DNA from: JAEUWI01 sp942492815
Lineage (GTDB): Bacteria > Hydrogenedentota > Hydrogenedentia > Hydrogenedentales > JAEUWI01
DNA: 64,000 nucleotides
NCBI GenBank assembly: GCA_942492815.1
Contig: OW818658.1
Coordinates: 2,542,001-2,606,000 of the forward strand
Direction: 5' to 3'
Shown here: in pieces, positions 43,196 to 51,669 of the stretch
Layout of the letters: each line of letters starts with the position of its first letter
Numbering within the stretch: the stretch's first letter is position 1
Made by a program: the position numbers and the translations under genes
The notes under the pieces: generated by a model
What the model was told of the DNA's origin: nothing
What the model saw: only the letters and a program-made list of their open reading frames with translations
Database searches by the model: none

Positions 43196-44626
43196 ATGTC
43201 GAAACGCAGCAGTTCCCCCACGCCGCCCCCCTTGGAGCAGGTTTCAACCTTGCAGAAAATACTGCATCACGGGGCCATGGCCGCTGTCTTTCTGCTCCTC
43301 TCCGCCGTCGCGGCCCTCTGCCTGGCGAATAGCGCGCTCATCGTTCGGGGACGCCCCCTCAGCGAATGGTATACCGATTTCTGGCACTTGAATATCGGCA
43401 TCTACCTCCATGGCGAAGTGATTTCGAAGTCGCTGCACCATTTGATTAACGATGGACTTATGGCGATCTTCTTCTTTCTCGTGGGGCTTGAAATTAAGCG
43501 CGAGATGCTGGTCGGTGAGCTGGCGTCGGTTCGAAAGGCCCTCCTCCCCATTGTTGCCGCCATCGGTGGCATGGTCTGCCCCGCCCTCATTTACGCCCTC
43601 ATCAACCGCTCGGGCGACGGCCTCCCGGGCTGGGGCATTCCCATGGCGACGGATATCGCCTTTGCCGCCGGTGTACTCGGTCTCCTGTCCCGACGGGTCC
43701 CAACGGGGCTGGCCGTATTTCTGATTGCCCTGGCGATTGTAGACGATCTGGGCTCCGTGACGGTGATCGCCCTTTTCTACACGGACACGATCGCGACAAC
43801 GCCCCTGCTGACGGGTATCGCGGTCATACTTACCTCGTCCCTCCTGGCGCGCCTCGGTGTTCGCAACGCTCTCGTATTCGTATTGCTCGCGGGCGTCATC
43901 TGGGTGGCCTTTTTCCTTTCCGGCGTCCACGCCACCATTGCCGGTGTGCTTTTTGCCTTCACGATTCCGGCCGATGCCCGCTATGAGACGCCGTTGTTCA
44001 TCAGCCGGCTCACGCAACTGCTCCAGCGCTTTGACAACGCGGAAGACCATGTTAACCCCCTGCTCGTAAATTCCCGCCAGCAGCGCGTTGTCCGGGCAAT
44101 CGAGGCGGAATGTGTTCACGTGGAGGCCCCCCTTCAGCGTATCGAGCACAAGCTCCATCCCTTCACCGCCTTTGTCATCATGCCCATATTCGCCTTTTCA
44201 AATTCCGGCGTCCAGATCGATTTCTCGCGGATTGCGGAGCTTTATCTCCAGCCGGTTTCGCTTGGGGTCATATTCGGGCTCATCGCCGGCAAACAAATTG
44301 GCATCATGGGGGCCTGCTGGCTCGCCGTCAAGTCCGGGCTGGCCGATCTTCCCCAGGGTGTGCGCTGGCTCCAGCTCTGGGGCGTGACCTGGCTTGCGGG
44401 CATCGGCTTCACCATGTCCCTGTTCATTGCGGGTCTGGCCTTTCCCCTGGACCACGACGGCGGCCACGGCGCGGCGGAGGCCACAGCACACGGAGCCGAT
44501 CTCCTTGCGGGGGCGAAGCTTGGTATACTTACGGCCAGCATCATAGCCGGAAGCGTGGGTACGGCCATTCTGCTCTACGCGAGCAAGGGCAACAATTACG
44601 TGCTCGCACCGGAAGAGCACCACTAG
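43196..44626 (+). CDS. nhaA: Na+/H+ antiporter NhaA
   Basis: 476 residues. NhaA family landmarks: LINDGLMAIFFFLVGLEIKREMLVGEL, GWGIPMATDIAFAAGVLGLLSRRVP and LFLIALAIVDDLGSVTVIALFYT-type segment with the ion-binding Asp pair (IVDDLGSV). LAVKSGLADLPQGVRWLQLWGV and AGIGFTMSLFIAGLAF close the fold. Expels Na+ in exchange for H+ in the inner membrane. It is longer than the ~390-residue E. coli protein because of an insertion around 270-310 and a His-containing C-terminal loop. The next gene starts nine bases later. Confidence 0.94.
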   Translation: MSKRSSSPTPPPLEQVSTLQKILHHGAMAAVFLLLSAVAALCLANSALIVRGRPLSEWYTDFWHLNIGIYLHGEVISKSLHHLINDGLMAIFFFLVGLEIKREMLVGELASVRKALLPIVAAIGGMVCPALIYALINRSGDGLPGWGIPMATDIAFAAGVLGLLSRRVPTGLAVFLIALAIVDDLGSVTVIALFYTDTIATTPLLTGIAVILTSSLLARLGVRNALVFVLLAGVIWVAFFLSGVHATIAGVLFAFTIPADARYETPLFISRLTQLLQRFDNAEDHVNPLLVNSRQQRVVRAIEAECVHVEAPLQRIEHKLHPFTAFVIMPIFAFSNSGVQIDFSRIAELYLQPVSLGVIFGLIAGKQIGIMGACWLAVKSGLADLPQGVRWLQLWGVTWLAGIGFTMSLFIAGLAFPLDHDGGHGAAEATAHGADLLAGAKLGILTASIIAGSVGTAILLYASKGNNYVLAPEEHH

Positions 44627-44634
44627 AAGTTGAT

Positions 44635-45624
44635 ATGGAAGCCCCGGAAGGCTTCTCTCCCATACAAAGCAACGGGCGCATCGCGCCACCTGGAAAGTCG
44701 GGATTTATGGCCATTCTGTCGAACATGCGTCAACGCCACGTGCTCATCGTGGAAGACGATGCCAACACCCTTCACCTCATGCGGGACTACCTGAGCCGGG
44801 CAAACTTTCGGGTGCGTACGGCCCCGGATGGCTGGGAGGCACTGAAGCGGCTGAAGGACGGGCCGGTGGATATTGTGGTTTCCGAGCACTCCGTAACGCA
44901 TATGGACGGTGCCCGCCTTCGTGAGAAGTGTATGATGAATCCTGTGACCCGGGACATCCCCTTCCTGTTTCTCATCGACGGAAGCCAGACCGAGAGCCAT
45001 GTGCGCGCCCTGCGCAGCGGCGTGGATGACTGCCTTATCAAGCCCTTCGATCCGGTGATCCTCGTCGCCCACGTTCAGGCTGTTATCGAGCGGCGCCGCT
45101 CCTACGAAGAAATGGTCCGGGTCGATCCCCTCACCCGCCTGCTCAACCGCCCCGCGCTGGAGAAGGAACTCTCCGAGGAACTTCGCCGGGTCATGCGTTA
45201 CAACCGCGTGGCCAGTTTGGTCCTCATCGATATCGATTCCTTCACCGACGTAAACAGCGAGAGCGGCGTGGCCATGGGCGATCTGCTCCTCACGTGTTTA
45301 TCCGGGGTGATTCTGACCAATATCCGCGTGATGGACATCGCCGGGCGCTACCACGGGGGGCAGTTTATCCTTTTCCTCCCCGAGACCCCGCTCGAAGGGA
45401 CAGTGATCCTGACCCAGCGTATCCAGGCGCAACTGGCGGCCATCGCCAATGCGGTGGCTGGATTTGAGTTGACCTTCACCGCGAGTATCGTAACCTTACC
45501 CGAGGACGGTGATGATATTGAAGTCGTCCTGCCCCGCTTGGAGCAAGCCCTCGAGCAGGCGAAGGAAGAGTACAAGGACGGCGGTGTGCTCTACCATTGG
45601 GGCCAGGGCGCCATCGGCGTCTGA
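44635..45624 (+). CDS. Degenerate response-regulator GGDEF protein
   Basis: 329 residues from the ATG at 44635 (an in-frame ATG at 44707 would start closer to the domain). The receiver (35-150) keeps the acidic pair Asp41-Asp42 and Lys136 (LIKPFD) but has Glu84 (VVSEHS) where the phosphoacceptor Asp belongs, a change that can mimic phosphorylation. A GGDEF-type domain follows (DPLTRLLNRPALEKEL, LIDIDSFTDVN), but the signature is GGQF at 241-244, so cyclase activity is unlikely. Probably a non-enzymatic regulator or c-di-GMP effector. Nine bp after nhaA, likely in the same transcript. Confidence 0.83.
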   Translation: MEAPEGFSPIQSNGRIAPPGKSGFMAILSNMRQRHVLIVEDDANTLHLMRDYLSRANFRVRTAPDGWEALKRLKDGPVDIVVSEHSVTHMDGARLREKCMMNPVTRDIPFLFLIDGSQTESHVRALRSGVDDCLIKPFDPVILVAHVQAVIERRRSYEEMVRVDPLTRLLNRPALEKELSEELRRVMRYNRVASLVLIDIDSFTDVNSESGVAMGDLLLTCLSGVILTNIRVMDIAGRYHGGQFILFLPETPLEGTVILTQRIQAQLAAIANAVAGFELTFTASIVTLPEDGDDIEVVLPRLEQALEQAKEEYKDGGVLYHWGQGAIGV

Positions 45625-45646
45625 ACCCTTCCCCGCGCGGCCCCAC

Positions 45647-45889
45647 TCAGGACGGCGGTGTTTCCGCGGGTACCTGCGCGGGCCGTTCAACGGAAGGCCG
45701 CACGGGCCGGACGTTCTGTTCATTCCGGTGCATAAAGTCGAAGAATAGACAGGCGAAAATTATCACGATCAGGGTCATGGAAATACCCATGCAAACGAGG
45801 ATCATGCGTGGGTAGGGGTCGCTGGTGGGCATGCCCTCTTCGAGGCCGGCACCGGCATCAGGATTGGGGGTGGGATTTGCTTCGTTCAT
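45647..45889 (-). CDS. Small single-span membrane protein
   Basis: 80 residues from the ATG at 45889, with GAGGAG nine bases upstream. A hydrophilic N-terminus rich in Pro and Asn is followed by one hydrophobic helix (MILVCMGISMTLIVIIFACLFF, about 29-50) and a Pro-rich C-terminal tail. No family recognised. Convergent with the REC-GGDEF gene, 22 bp from its end. Confidence 0.55.
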   Translation of the reverse strand: MNEANPTPNPDAGAGLEEGMPTSDPYPRMILVCMGISMTLIVIIFACLFFDFMHRNEQNVRPVRPSVERPAQVPAETPPS

Positions 45890-46287
45890 GGCTCGGGACT
45901 CCTCGATCTGGTGGGGCCGGGCGTTGCCCGGGAAAGACGCGCCGCCATCCAGACAGCACCGCGCCCCCGCGGTGCATTTTACGAAGGAACCCCCGGCGCT
46001 TGCAAGGCCCCGCAAGCGCGCCACACTAACCGCAGCCCGATGAACCCCGAGAACTTCGCTTCCCGGGGCCATACTCCTTCAGGCCGAGCGTACTGCTACA
46101 ACCTCCTCACCGGAGATGACTGATCTTCCCACGCAATAACGCAATATGCATACCAAATCGCACTTTGCGAATGCTTCTCGGCTAAGGTGTTGAGGGGCAG
46201 GTGTTTGTGGTGTGCGATGGGCGGTATTACGTGAATGACCAACGCAACGCCAAGGGGTAGCTTCCCATTTTGGGATCGCGATCTGTA
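45890..46287. other. Intergenic region, one hairpin
   Basis: No gene seen. A hairpin with 8-bp arms GCGCTTGC/GCAAGCGC lies at 45995-46018. It could end the transcript of the transferase gene, but it lies far (~270 bp) beyond that stop codon. Confidence 0.4.
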
Positions 46288-47037
46288 TCAAACAGAGAAT
46301 CGCTCGGGCGTGAAGGGGAGCCAACCGGGCGTGTCGGGTTGCTTGATCTCGCAGGGCTGGAAGCGCGCCTTGTAGTTCATCGCGTCGCAGCCGGGGATAA
46401 AGTAACCCAGATAGTAGTGCTGGAGCCCCCACGCTCGGGCGAGCTGGATTTCGAACAGTGCTGACCAGGTCCCCGGACTCAGCCGGGCAAAATCGGGATC
46501 GAAATAAAAGTACACCGTCGAAATGGAATGTCTAAGCCGATCGATGATCCCGACGCCCGCGAGCCGTCCCTCAACCCGATACTGGATTTCCATCGTTTCG
46601 TGGTGGAGGCAGCTTTCGACGAGAAACGTGCTGTAGCGCTCCTCGGTGACGGTCCCCTCCTCGGTGCCATGCTGATGTGCCAGGTAGCGCCGGTACACCT
46701 CCGCCTTTTCCTCGCTGAAATGGCAAGAGCCCACGGTGGCTTTGAAGGCGCGGGCACCTTTGTTCCACACGCGGCGCTGGGACTTGGTCATCTTGAAGGT
46801 ATCCACGGGAACACGCAGCACCCAGCATTCCCGGCAGGCGCCACACACCGGCCGATAGACATAGGTTCCATTGCGACGGTAGCCCCAGGCCAGCAGTTCC
46901 TCGTAGTGGCCACTTGCCAGATGGCCATTTCCGAAGCGAAACGTGGCTACCTTGTCTGGCAGATAGGGACAGGGATCGGTTACGTCTCCCAGGTGGATTA
47001 TGGATTCCAGTTCGTCCCTGTTAATCTCAAGTTTCAT
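46288..47037 (-). CDS. bpt: Leucyl/arginyl-tRNA-protein transferase (Bpt/ATE type)
   Basis: 249 residues from the ATG at 47037; the frame extends upstream but lacks a start signal there. Features: CPYLPDKVATFRF near the N-terminus, GTYVYRPVCGACRECWVLRVPVDTF (Cys65, Cys68, Cys71), FLVESCLHHETMEIQYRVEGRLAGVGIIDRL, STVYFYFDPDF and LQHYYLGYFIPGCDAMNYKARFQPCEI. This is the bacterial ATE/Bpt family that transfers an amino acid from tRNA to N-terminal residues, marking proteins for the Leu/N-degron route. Leucyl versus arginyl specificity is not certain. No Clp gene is adjacent. Confidence 0.9.
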   Translation of the reverse strand: MKLEINRDELESIIHLGDVTDPCPYLPDKVATFRFGNGHLASGHYEELLAWGYRRNGTYVYRPVCGACRECWVLRVPVDTFKMTKSQRRVWNKGARAFKATVGSCHFSEEKAEVYRRYLAHQHGTEEGTVTEERYSTFLVESCLHHETMEIQYRVEGRLAGVGIIDRLRHSISTVYFYFDPDFARLSPGTWSALFEIQLARAWGLQHYYLGYFIPGCDAMNYKARFQPCEIKQPDTPGWLPFTPERFSV

Positions 47038-47252
47038 TGTACTCTGCCAACCCTGAAAGCGCTGCGGCCCGGCACCCCGGCTTTTACTATAGCATTCCGC
47101 CGCCGCTTTTTCTTCCGGGCTTGCGCTAAATGAATCGACACGATTCGAATTTATCGAACCGTGTCGGTCAATCATGGCGGTATGTATTTATTTAATGCGC
47201 CCATCCGCCGGGCGGCATTCCCAACTAAACCCAACGCGATTGAGTTATGTCG

Positions 47253-47432
47253 TCATACCTGAATGTTAAGATTCTGCCCCGTCCCATTCACCTGGGCGGA
47301 GTCGAGCAATTTCAGTGCGAGATCGCCCTGCAACTCGGTCACATCCTTGAGCATTTGCGCGGTCTTAACGGTTCGCTGCAGTTCAATCTGCTGCGCGGAC
47401 ATCGTCGCTCCCACACCTGAGATTCCAGCCAT
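47253..47432 (-). CDS. YjfB-like putative motility protein
   Basis: 59 residues, with GGAGG eight bases before the ATG and a strong promoter upstream. The sequence has an N-terminal small-residue stretch (MAGISGVGATM), a helix with LQRTVKTAQMLKDVTELQGDLALKLLD, and ends GTGQNLNIQV. The length, helix and GQNxxI-type ending match the YjfB/putative motility protein family by eye. Members are tiny cytoplasmic proteins of unproven function associated with motile bacteria. No flagellar gene is visible nearby. Divergent from the sulfatase gene. Confidence 0.75.
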   Translation of the reverse strand: MAGISGVGATMSAQQIELQRTVKTAQMLKDVTELQGDLALKLLDSAQVNGTGQNLNIQV

Positions 47433-47473
47433 GTACGTACCCTCCGTGGTCGTTGGTGCTGTGATTTAGTAGA

Positions 47474-47502
47474 AGTATACCCCGGAATACCCCGCAAGGC
47501 AA
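47474..47502 (-). promoter_or_regulatory. Sigma-70-like promoter of the YjfB-like gene
   Basis: Minus strand: TTGCCT at 47502-47497, 17-bp spacer, TATACT at 47479-47474. The leader is about 35 nt and contains the GGAGG. Confidence 0.6.
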
Positions 47503-47537
47503 ATGGAAATCGCCGAATTCTGAACCCGCGATACGAC

Positions 47538-47566
47538 TTGCCTTCCCCCCACGCGGCGGCTATTCT
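47538..47566 (+). promoter_or_regulatory. Sigma-70-like promoter of the sulfatase gene
   Basis: TTGCCT at 47538-47543, 17-bp spacer, TATTCT at 47561-47566. Leader of about 40 nt. Confidence 0.55.
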
Positions 47567-47613
47567 GTTGGAACACTTTACCGCCCGGGCCTTTACATGG
47601 GAGTAAGTACCCA

Positions 47614-49011
47614 ATGCGCTATTCGAATCGCCTTCTGTCGGCCCTGCTGATTGTCGTCGCCCTGGCCGCATATGGGACCGAGCGACCCAACATCGTCCTG
47701 ATCTTGACGGATGACCTTGGCTATGGCCACATCGGCCCTTACGGCCAGCAGAAAATCAAGACCCCGCAGCTGGATCAGATGGCGGCGGAGGGCATGCGCT
47801 TCACCCAGGCCTACGCCGGAGCCGCCCTCTGCGCCGCTTCCCGCAGCGTGTTGATGACCGGCTACCACGGTGGACATACGCCCGTCCGGGCCAACGGCGG
47901 CGGCGTTCCCCTGCGGGATGAAGACGTGACAGTGGCCGAGGTGCTCAAGGTGGCGGGTTATACCACCGCCTTATTCGGGAAATGGGGTCTGGGCGACGCG
48001 GGTACCTCGGGCACGCCAAACAAACAGGGATTCGATGAGTTCTTCGGTACGCTCCATCAACGCCACGCTCAATTCCAGTACACGGACTATCTCTGGCACA
48101 ACGAGACGCGCCACCTCATTCCCGAGAACCGAAACGGCGCGAGAAAGGTCTACACCCACGACCTGATCCTGGGGAAGGCGCTAGACTACCTTCAGGCGGA
48201 TCACACCGCACCTTTTTTCTGTTTCGTGTCCATGACGATCCCGCACCACGAATGGACCGCGCCCGAGTCGGCCATGGCGCCTTATCGCGGCCAATTTCCT
48301 GAAACGCCGCCCGAAACCAACTGGCGCGAGGGCTACCACACGCCCGACGCACCCCGCGCCACGATGGCCGGGATGATCTCCCACCTGGATCAGGGCGTGG
48401 GCCAGATCCTGGATGCCCTCAAGGCGAAAGGCATCGCGGAGAATACCCTCGTTCTCTTCACATCGGATAACGGCCCGGACCACTACAGCATTCCCGATCC
48501 GGATTTTTTTGACGCGAACGGCCCACTGCGCGGCTACAAATACGACCAGTATGAAGGCGGCATCCGCGTACCCGCGATTGCGCATTGGCCCGGCACCATC
48601 GCCCCGGGCGAGCCGAGCCACATACCCTGGCACTTCGCCGATTTTCTCCCTACCTGCGCCGACCTCGCGGGCGCGCAAGATTCGGCCCCGAAGGATCTCG
48701 ACGGCCTGTCCATCCGAAGCCTTTTCCTCGGGCAGCCCTCGGCGGAGCTTTCGCAAGCACGTTTCTTCTACTGGGAAGACGACACCGGTCAGCGTGCCGG
48801 CCTGCTGGGCGGAGACTGGAAAATTGTCCAGCGCGGCCCGGACAGTGCCCCGGAGCTCTACGACCTGAGTAAGGACCCAGGCGAGTCACTGGATTTGAGA
48901 CAGCAGAATCCCGAAATGCTCGCGCGCTTGTATGCCCTGCTCGAAGCCAATCACACCGAAGCACCGCCGCAGAAAAACCCCGAAGCGCCGGATGGGCGAT
49001 TGTATGAATAG
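47614..49011 (+). CDS. Exported type I sulfatase
   Basis: 465 residues with a signal peptide ending near residue 20. Sulfatase core: RPNIVLILTDDLGYG (metal-binding Asp pair), the active-site sequence CAASR (Cys73 to Arg77) in LCAASRSVLMTG, GKWGLGD, VLFTSDNGPDHY and GRLY at the end. Cys73 would be converted to formylglycine. The middle position of the C-x-P/A-x-R motif is Ala instead of the more common Pro. It removes sulfate from a polysaccharide or other ester; the substrate is not evident. Single gene with its own promoter. Confidence 0.93.
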   Translation: MRYSNRLLSALLIVVALAAYGTERPNIVLILTDDLGYGHIGPYGQQKIKTPQLDQMAAEGMRFTQAYAGAALCAASRSVLMTGYHGGHTPVRANGGGVPLRDEDVTVAEVLKVAGYTTALFGKWGLGDAGTSGTPNKQGFDEFFGTLHQRHAQFQYTDYLWHNETRHLIPENRNGARKVYTHDLILGKALDYLQADHTAPFFCFVSMTIPHHEWTAPESAMAPYRGQFPETPPETNWREGYHTPDAPRATMAGMISHLDQGVGQILDALKAKGIAENTLVLFTSDNGPDHYSIPDPDFFDANGPLRGYKYDQYEGGIRVPAIAHWPGTIAPGEPSHIPWHFADFLPTCADLAGAQDSAPKDLDGLSIRSLFLGQPSAELSQARFFYWEDDTGQRAGLLGGDWKIVQRGPDSAPELYDLSKDPGESLDLRQQNPEMLARLYALLEANHTEAPPQKNPEAPDGRLYE

Positions 49012-49070
49012 GGCGCTTGGCACATGTGAGCCCCGATTGGTTATAGGAAGAAAGGTTGGCTCGGAGGGCG

Positions 49071-50354
49071 TCAGTTCAGCGCCGCCGCCGTTCGCACGGC
49101 ATGCTCCGCGATGAAGGTGCCCAGGCCCGGCCCGTAGTATGAGCGGCTATCCACTTCGTAACCGCCGTGGGCGTATTCTTTTTCGTTGACAATATAGCCG
49201 ATGTAGTCATTGGCGAGGCCCAGCACCAGCACGTGCTCGAAGCCGTGACTTTTCACACCCTGTTGCGTTGCACGGCCCACCTCCAGGATTGGTTCACCGG
49301 GAAGCCCCGCCAGGGCGATGGTACCGATGCGAAAAACCTGCAATTCGGCCTTGCGCGGCAGCGCCTCCTGTGCCAGGTCGAGGTAGTCCCCGTAGCGCGC
49401 CTTTGCACCCTCGGTGAAGGTCAAAGTCGGGAGTTTGGGTGTCGTCCGGGCGAAACCGATTGGCAAGTCCGACACGGTCTCGATGCCCTTTGCGAGCGTT
49501 CCGGCAGCGGCGGCGAGGCGTGTCCCGAAATCATTTACCCGCTCAAAGTCATCCGCCCCTTCCGCGTGGCCCGGTGACTGATCGCCTTCCGCACCGTTCG
49601 TATACAGTGCCGTGGCGCCAGGAAAGGTTTCCTCCAGTCTGCGCTGGAGAACACCCGGCCACTCCGCCGAGATCTCCATGTTCTCATGGCCGAGTATCGT
49701 CGGGTGGGTGGCGAAATTCACCAGGATCGCGATGGGTTTGCCGTCCATCGTGTCGGCGCGGATGACGGACAACACGGGTTCCACCTGCGGAGTCTCCCCC
49801 GCCGCCTCCCGCGCCTTCTGGTCATACTCCCAACGCCGGTTGTTCGTGAAACCCTCGACCATCGTCTGTGCAATCCCGAGCTTTGCAGGGACAGCGCTTT
49901 CAACGGCGCCTTTCACGGCCTCGGCAATCGCGCTGCTCATGATATCCACAATCCGCGGGTCGTGCACGCCGAACTGCAACCGCCAGAATTTCTCCGCGAA
50001 GATCGCGGGCCCATCGTGGGTATGCGAAGCGGCCACCATGACATTCTCATGGCTCAGCCCCAACCCTGACGACTTCTCGATTATTTGTGTTTTCAATTCG
50101 GGAGTGGCGGAACGCAGATCGCACGTAATCAGCGCCATGGCGGTGTCGCCATCGCGCAGGTACAGCACCTTGGCGTGGAGCGGGTCGTGAACTCCCGTGG
50201 CGGGCTTGCCTTCGCGCGCGCCGTAGCCCGCGAGGGGAACCTGATAGGTTTTCACATTCGGGGTGATGTCCGCGCTGCCCGTGCCGACTTCAAGCGCGAC
50301 GGTCTGCGTAACAATGAAGCACCCGAGGCCAATCGCAGTCCACAATGATCTCAT
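49071..50354 (-). CDS. Exported neutral/alkaline ceramidase-like hydrolase
   Basis: 427 residues with a signal peptide ending at VALE. The N-terminal ceramidase-type domain is clear: GTGSADITP near the start, DPLHAKVLYLRDGDTAMALITCDL, HENVMVAASHTHDGP (zinc ligands), LVNFATHPTILGHEN and LYTNGAEGDQSPG. It lacks the C-terminal Ig-like domain of full ceramidases, as is common for this broader family. Likely a zinc amidase or esterase outside the cytoplasm; ceramide itself may not be the substrate. Upstream neighbour is a MetE-like gene on the same strand, 23 bp away. Confidence 0.85.
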   Translation of the reverse strand: MRSLWTAIGLGCFIVTQTVALEVGTGSADITPNVKTYQVPLAGYGAREGKPATGVHDPLHAKVLYLRDGDTAMALITCDLRSATPELKTQIIEKSSGLGLSHENVMVAASHTHDGPAIFAEKFWRLQFGVHDPRIVDIMSSAIAEAVKGAVESAVPAKLGIAQTMVEGFTNNRRWEYDQKAREAAGETPQVEPVLSVIRADTMDGKPIAILVNFATHPTILGHENMEISAEWPGVLQRRLEETFPGATALYTNGAEGDQSPGHAEGADDFERVNDFGTRLAAAAGTLAKGIETVSDLPIGFARTTPKLPTLTFTEGAKARYGDYLDLAQEALPRKAELQVFRIGTIALAGLPGEPILEVGRATQQGVKSHGFEHVLVLGLANDYIGYIVNEKEYAHGGYEVDSRSYYGPGLGTFIAEHAVRTAAALN

Positions 50355-50377
50355 CGTTTTATCCCTTCAAAGATTGC

Positions 50378-51367
50378 CTACCCTTGAAACAAATCCCGGC
50401 CTTTCACCAATGCGCGCATCTTGGCATCGGCCACGGGGCGTGGCAGCATCCAGAATCCACAGTCGGGATGCACATAGTGAATTCGCTCGACGCCCAGGAC
50501 CTTTGCTGCGGCCTCAATGCGGGCGGCTACTTCACTGGGTGTCTCGACTTCGTTGTCTTTAATATCGATAACGCCTATCCCCATGCCGAGACTCGGGCGA
50601 ACGTCTGCCAAGGCCTTCAGGTCGTCCTCTGTGCGGCGCGCCATTTCCAGGACCACGTGGTCCGCTTCGAGGGCGTTCAACAATTCGACCAGGCGCTGGT
50701 AGGCGCCCGTCTGGATCGTCTGTCCGCCATAGTTGCCGAAGCAGAGGTGGACCGCCTTCTCCCCTTTTACCCCTTCCAGCACACGGTTGATACCCCGCGC
50801 GGCCATGAGGCCATCTTCCGCATGGCCCGTGACATTCGCCTCGTCCACCTGAATCACGTCGGCATCGATGGTGGCGACCTGGTCGCGGAGGATGTCCGCC
50901 AGGGCCATCATCAGGGTTTCAGTGTCGCAGTAGTGCTGATCCACCAGGGTCTTCGCGAGCATGTAGGGGCTGGTCACGGTGAACTTCTTCGGCTTCGTGG
51001 TGAGGCCTTTGAAGAGCGCGTAGTTGCCCGGCAGATCGAGCTGTCCCGCGCCGAGCGGCCCCGTGACAACGCCGGGAGGTGCGGACCGGAATTTCATCTG
51101 TTCGTTCGCGCGCCAGGCCTGAAGCTCTTCAAAGCTCAGATCGCGCCGGAAGTTCTCCAAGGGCCGGACGAAGAAATCGATCATGCCATTGGTCTCGGCG
51201 TGGTTGATGTCCCAGCGGTTGAGTTCGCCATCGGCCACCACGTCGATGCCCGCCTGCTCCTGGGTTTGAAGGACAACAATAATGGCATCGCGCAGAGCCT
51301 CCCGCGTGCTGTGGACGCGCAGCCAGAGGGGCGTGGGGTAACTGCCGACGACGGTGGTCTTGATCAT
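50378..51367 (-). CDS. MetE C-terminal-like (cobalamin-independent) methyltransferase
   Basis: 329 residues, the size of stand-alone UROD/MetE-like barrels. VVGSYPTPLWLRV at the N-terminus, GIDVVADGELNR and VIQVDEANV are family motifs. The zinc ligands of cobalamin-independent methionine synthases appear to be kept: His207 and Cys209 (HLC), Glu241 and Cys303 (HPDCGFW). It lacks the N-terminal half of MetE, so it probably uses a small methyl donor or another thiol substrate. It lies 23 bp upstream of the ceramidase-like gene on the same strand; a shared transcript is possible. Confidence 0.88.
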   Translation of the reverse strand: MIKTTVVGSYPTPLWLRVHSTREALRDAIIVVLQTQEQAGIDVVADGELNRWDINHAETNGMIDFFVRPLENFRRDLSFEELQAWRANEQMKFRSAPPGVVTGPLGAGQLDLPGNYALFKGLTTKPKKFTVTSPYMLAKTLVDQHYCDTETLMMALADILRDQVATIDADVIQVDEANVTGHAEDGLMAARGINRVLEGVKGEKAVHLCFGNYGGQTIQTGAYQRLVELLNALEADHVVLEMARRTEDDLKALADVRPSLGMGIGVIDIKDNEVETPSEVAARIEAAAKVLGVERIHYVHPDCGFWMLPRPVADAKMRALVKGRDLFQG

Positions 51368-51669
51368 GGTGGGTTTCCTGTGTTGATGGTCTTTGGATAG
51401 GGCTATAGTCTACTCCGCCTTAACGGAGAATTCTTCATTCTTCCCGATGAACGGAGATGAGCAGGATCTTGGACATTCCTGTCCGAGGCAAAACACCCGT
51501 TTGTTCCCAAAGGCCCGCCAAATGTGTTCGTAGATCTTCGTTCGCCAAAGTCATGTTTTTCCGTGGTCAGCGTTATCGAATATACACCCAATGTGCCCTC
51601 ACACCGAAGTGCACTCTGCCTCGGACAGGAATGTCCAAGATCCTGTGCGCCGCGAACTTTGGGTTGTGA
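51368..51669. other. Intergenic region filled by an inverted-repeat element
   Basis: Between two minus-strand genes. It is largely the 184-bp element at 51462-51645. No supported gene. Confidence 0.6.
51462..51645. repeat. 184-bp element with perfect 29-bp inverted ends
   Basis: The arms at 51462-51490 and 51617-51645 are exact reverse complements over 29 bp, reading CAGGATCTTGGACATTCC at the left end. Each arm also holds an internal small palindrome GGACA-TTCC-TGTCC. The 126-bp centre has no clear gene. This resembles a miniature inverted-repeat element or a REP-type pair. No obvious target duplication flanks it. Confidence 0.75.

Noticed and set aside
45995..46018. Terminator of the transferase gene
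   Set aside because: The hairpin is ~270 bp beyond the stop codon and has no U-tract; kept only as a note in the intergenic entry.
50345..51400. A 351-residue plus-strand open frame
   Set aside because: Antisense to the MetE-like gene with intact zinc ligands; no protein features of its own.
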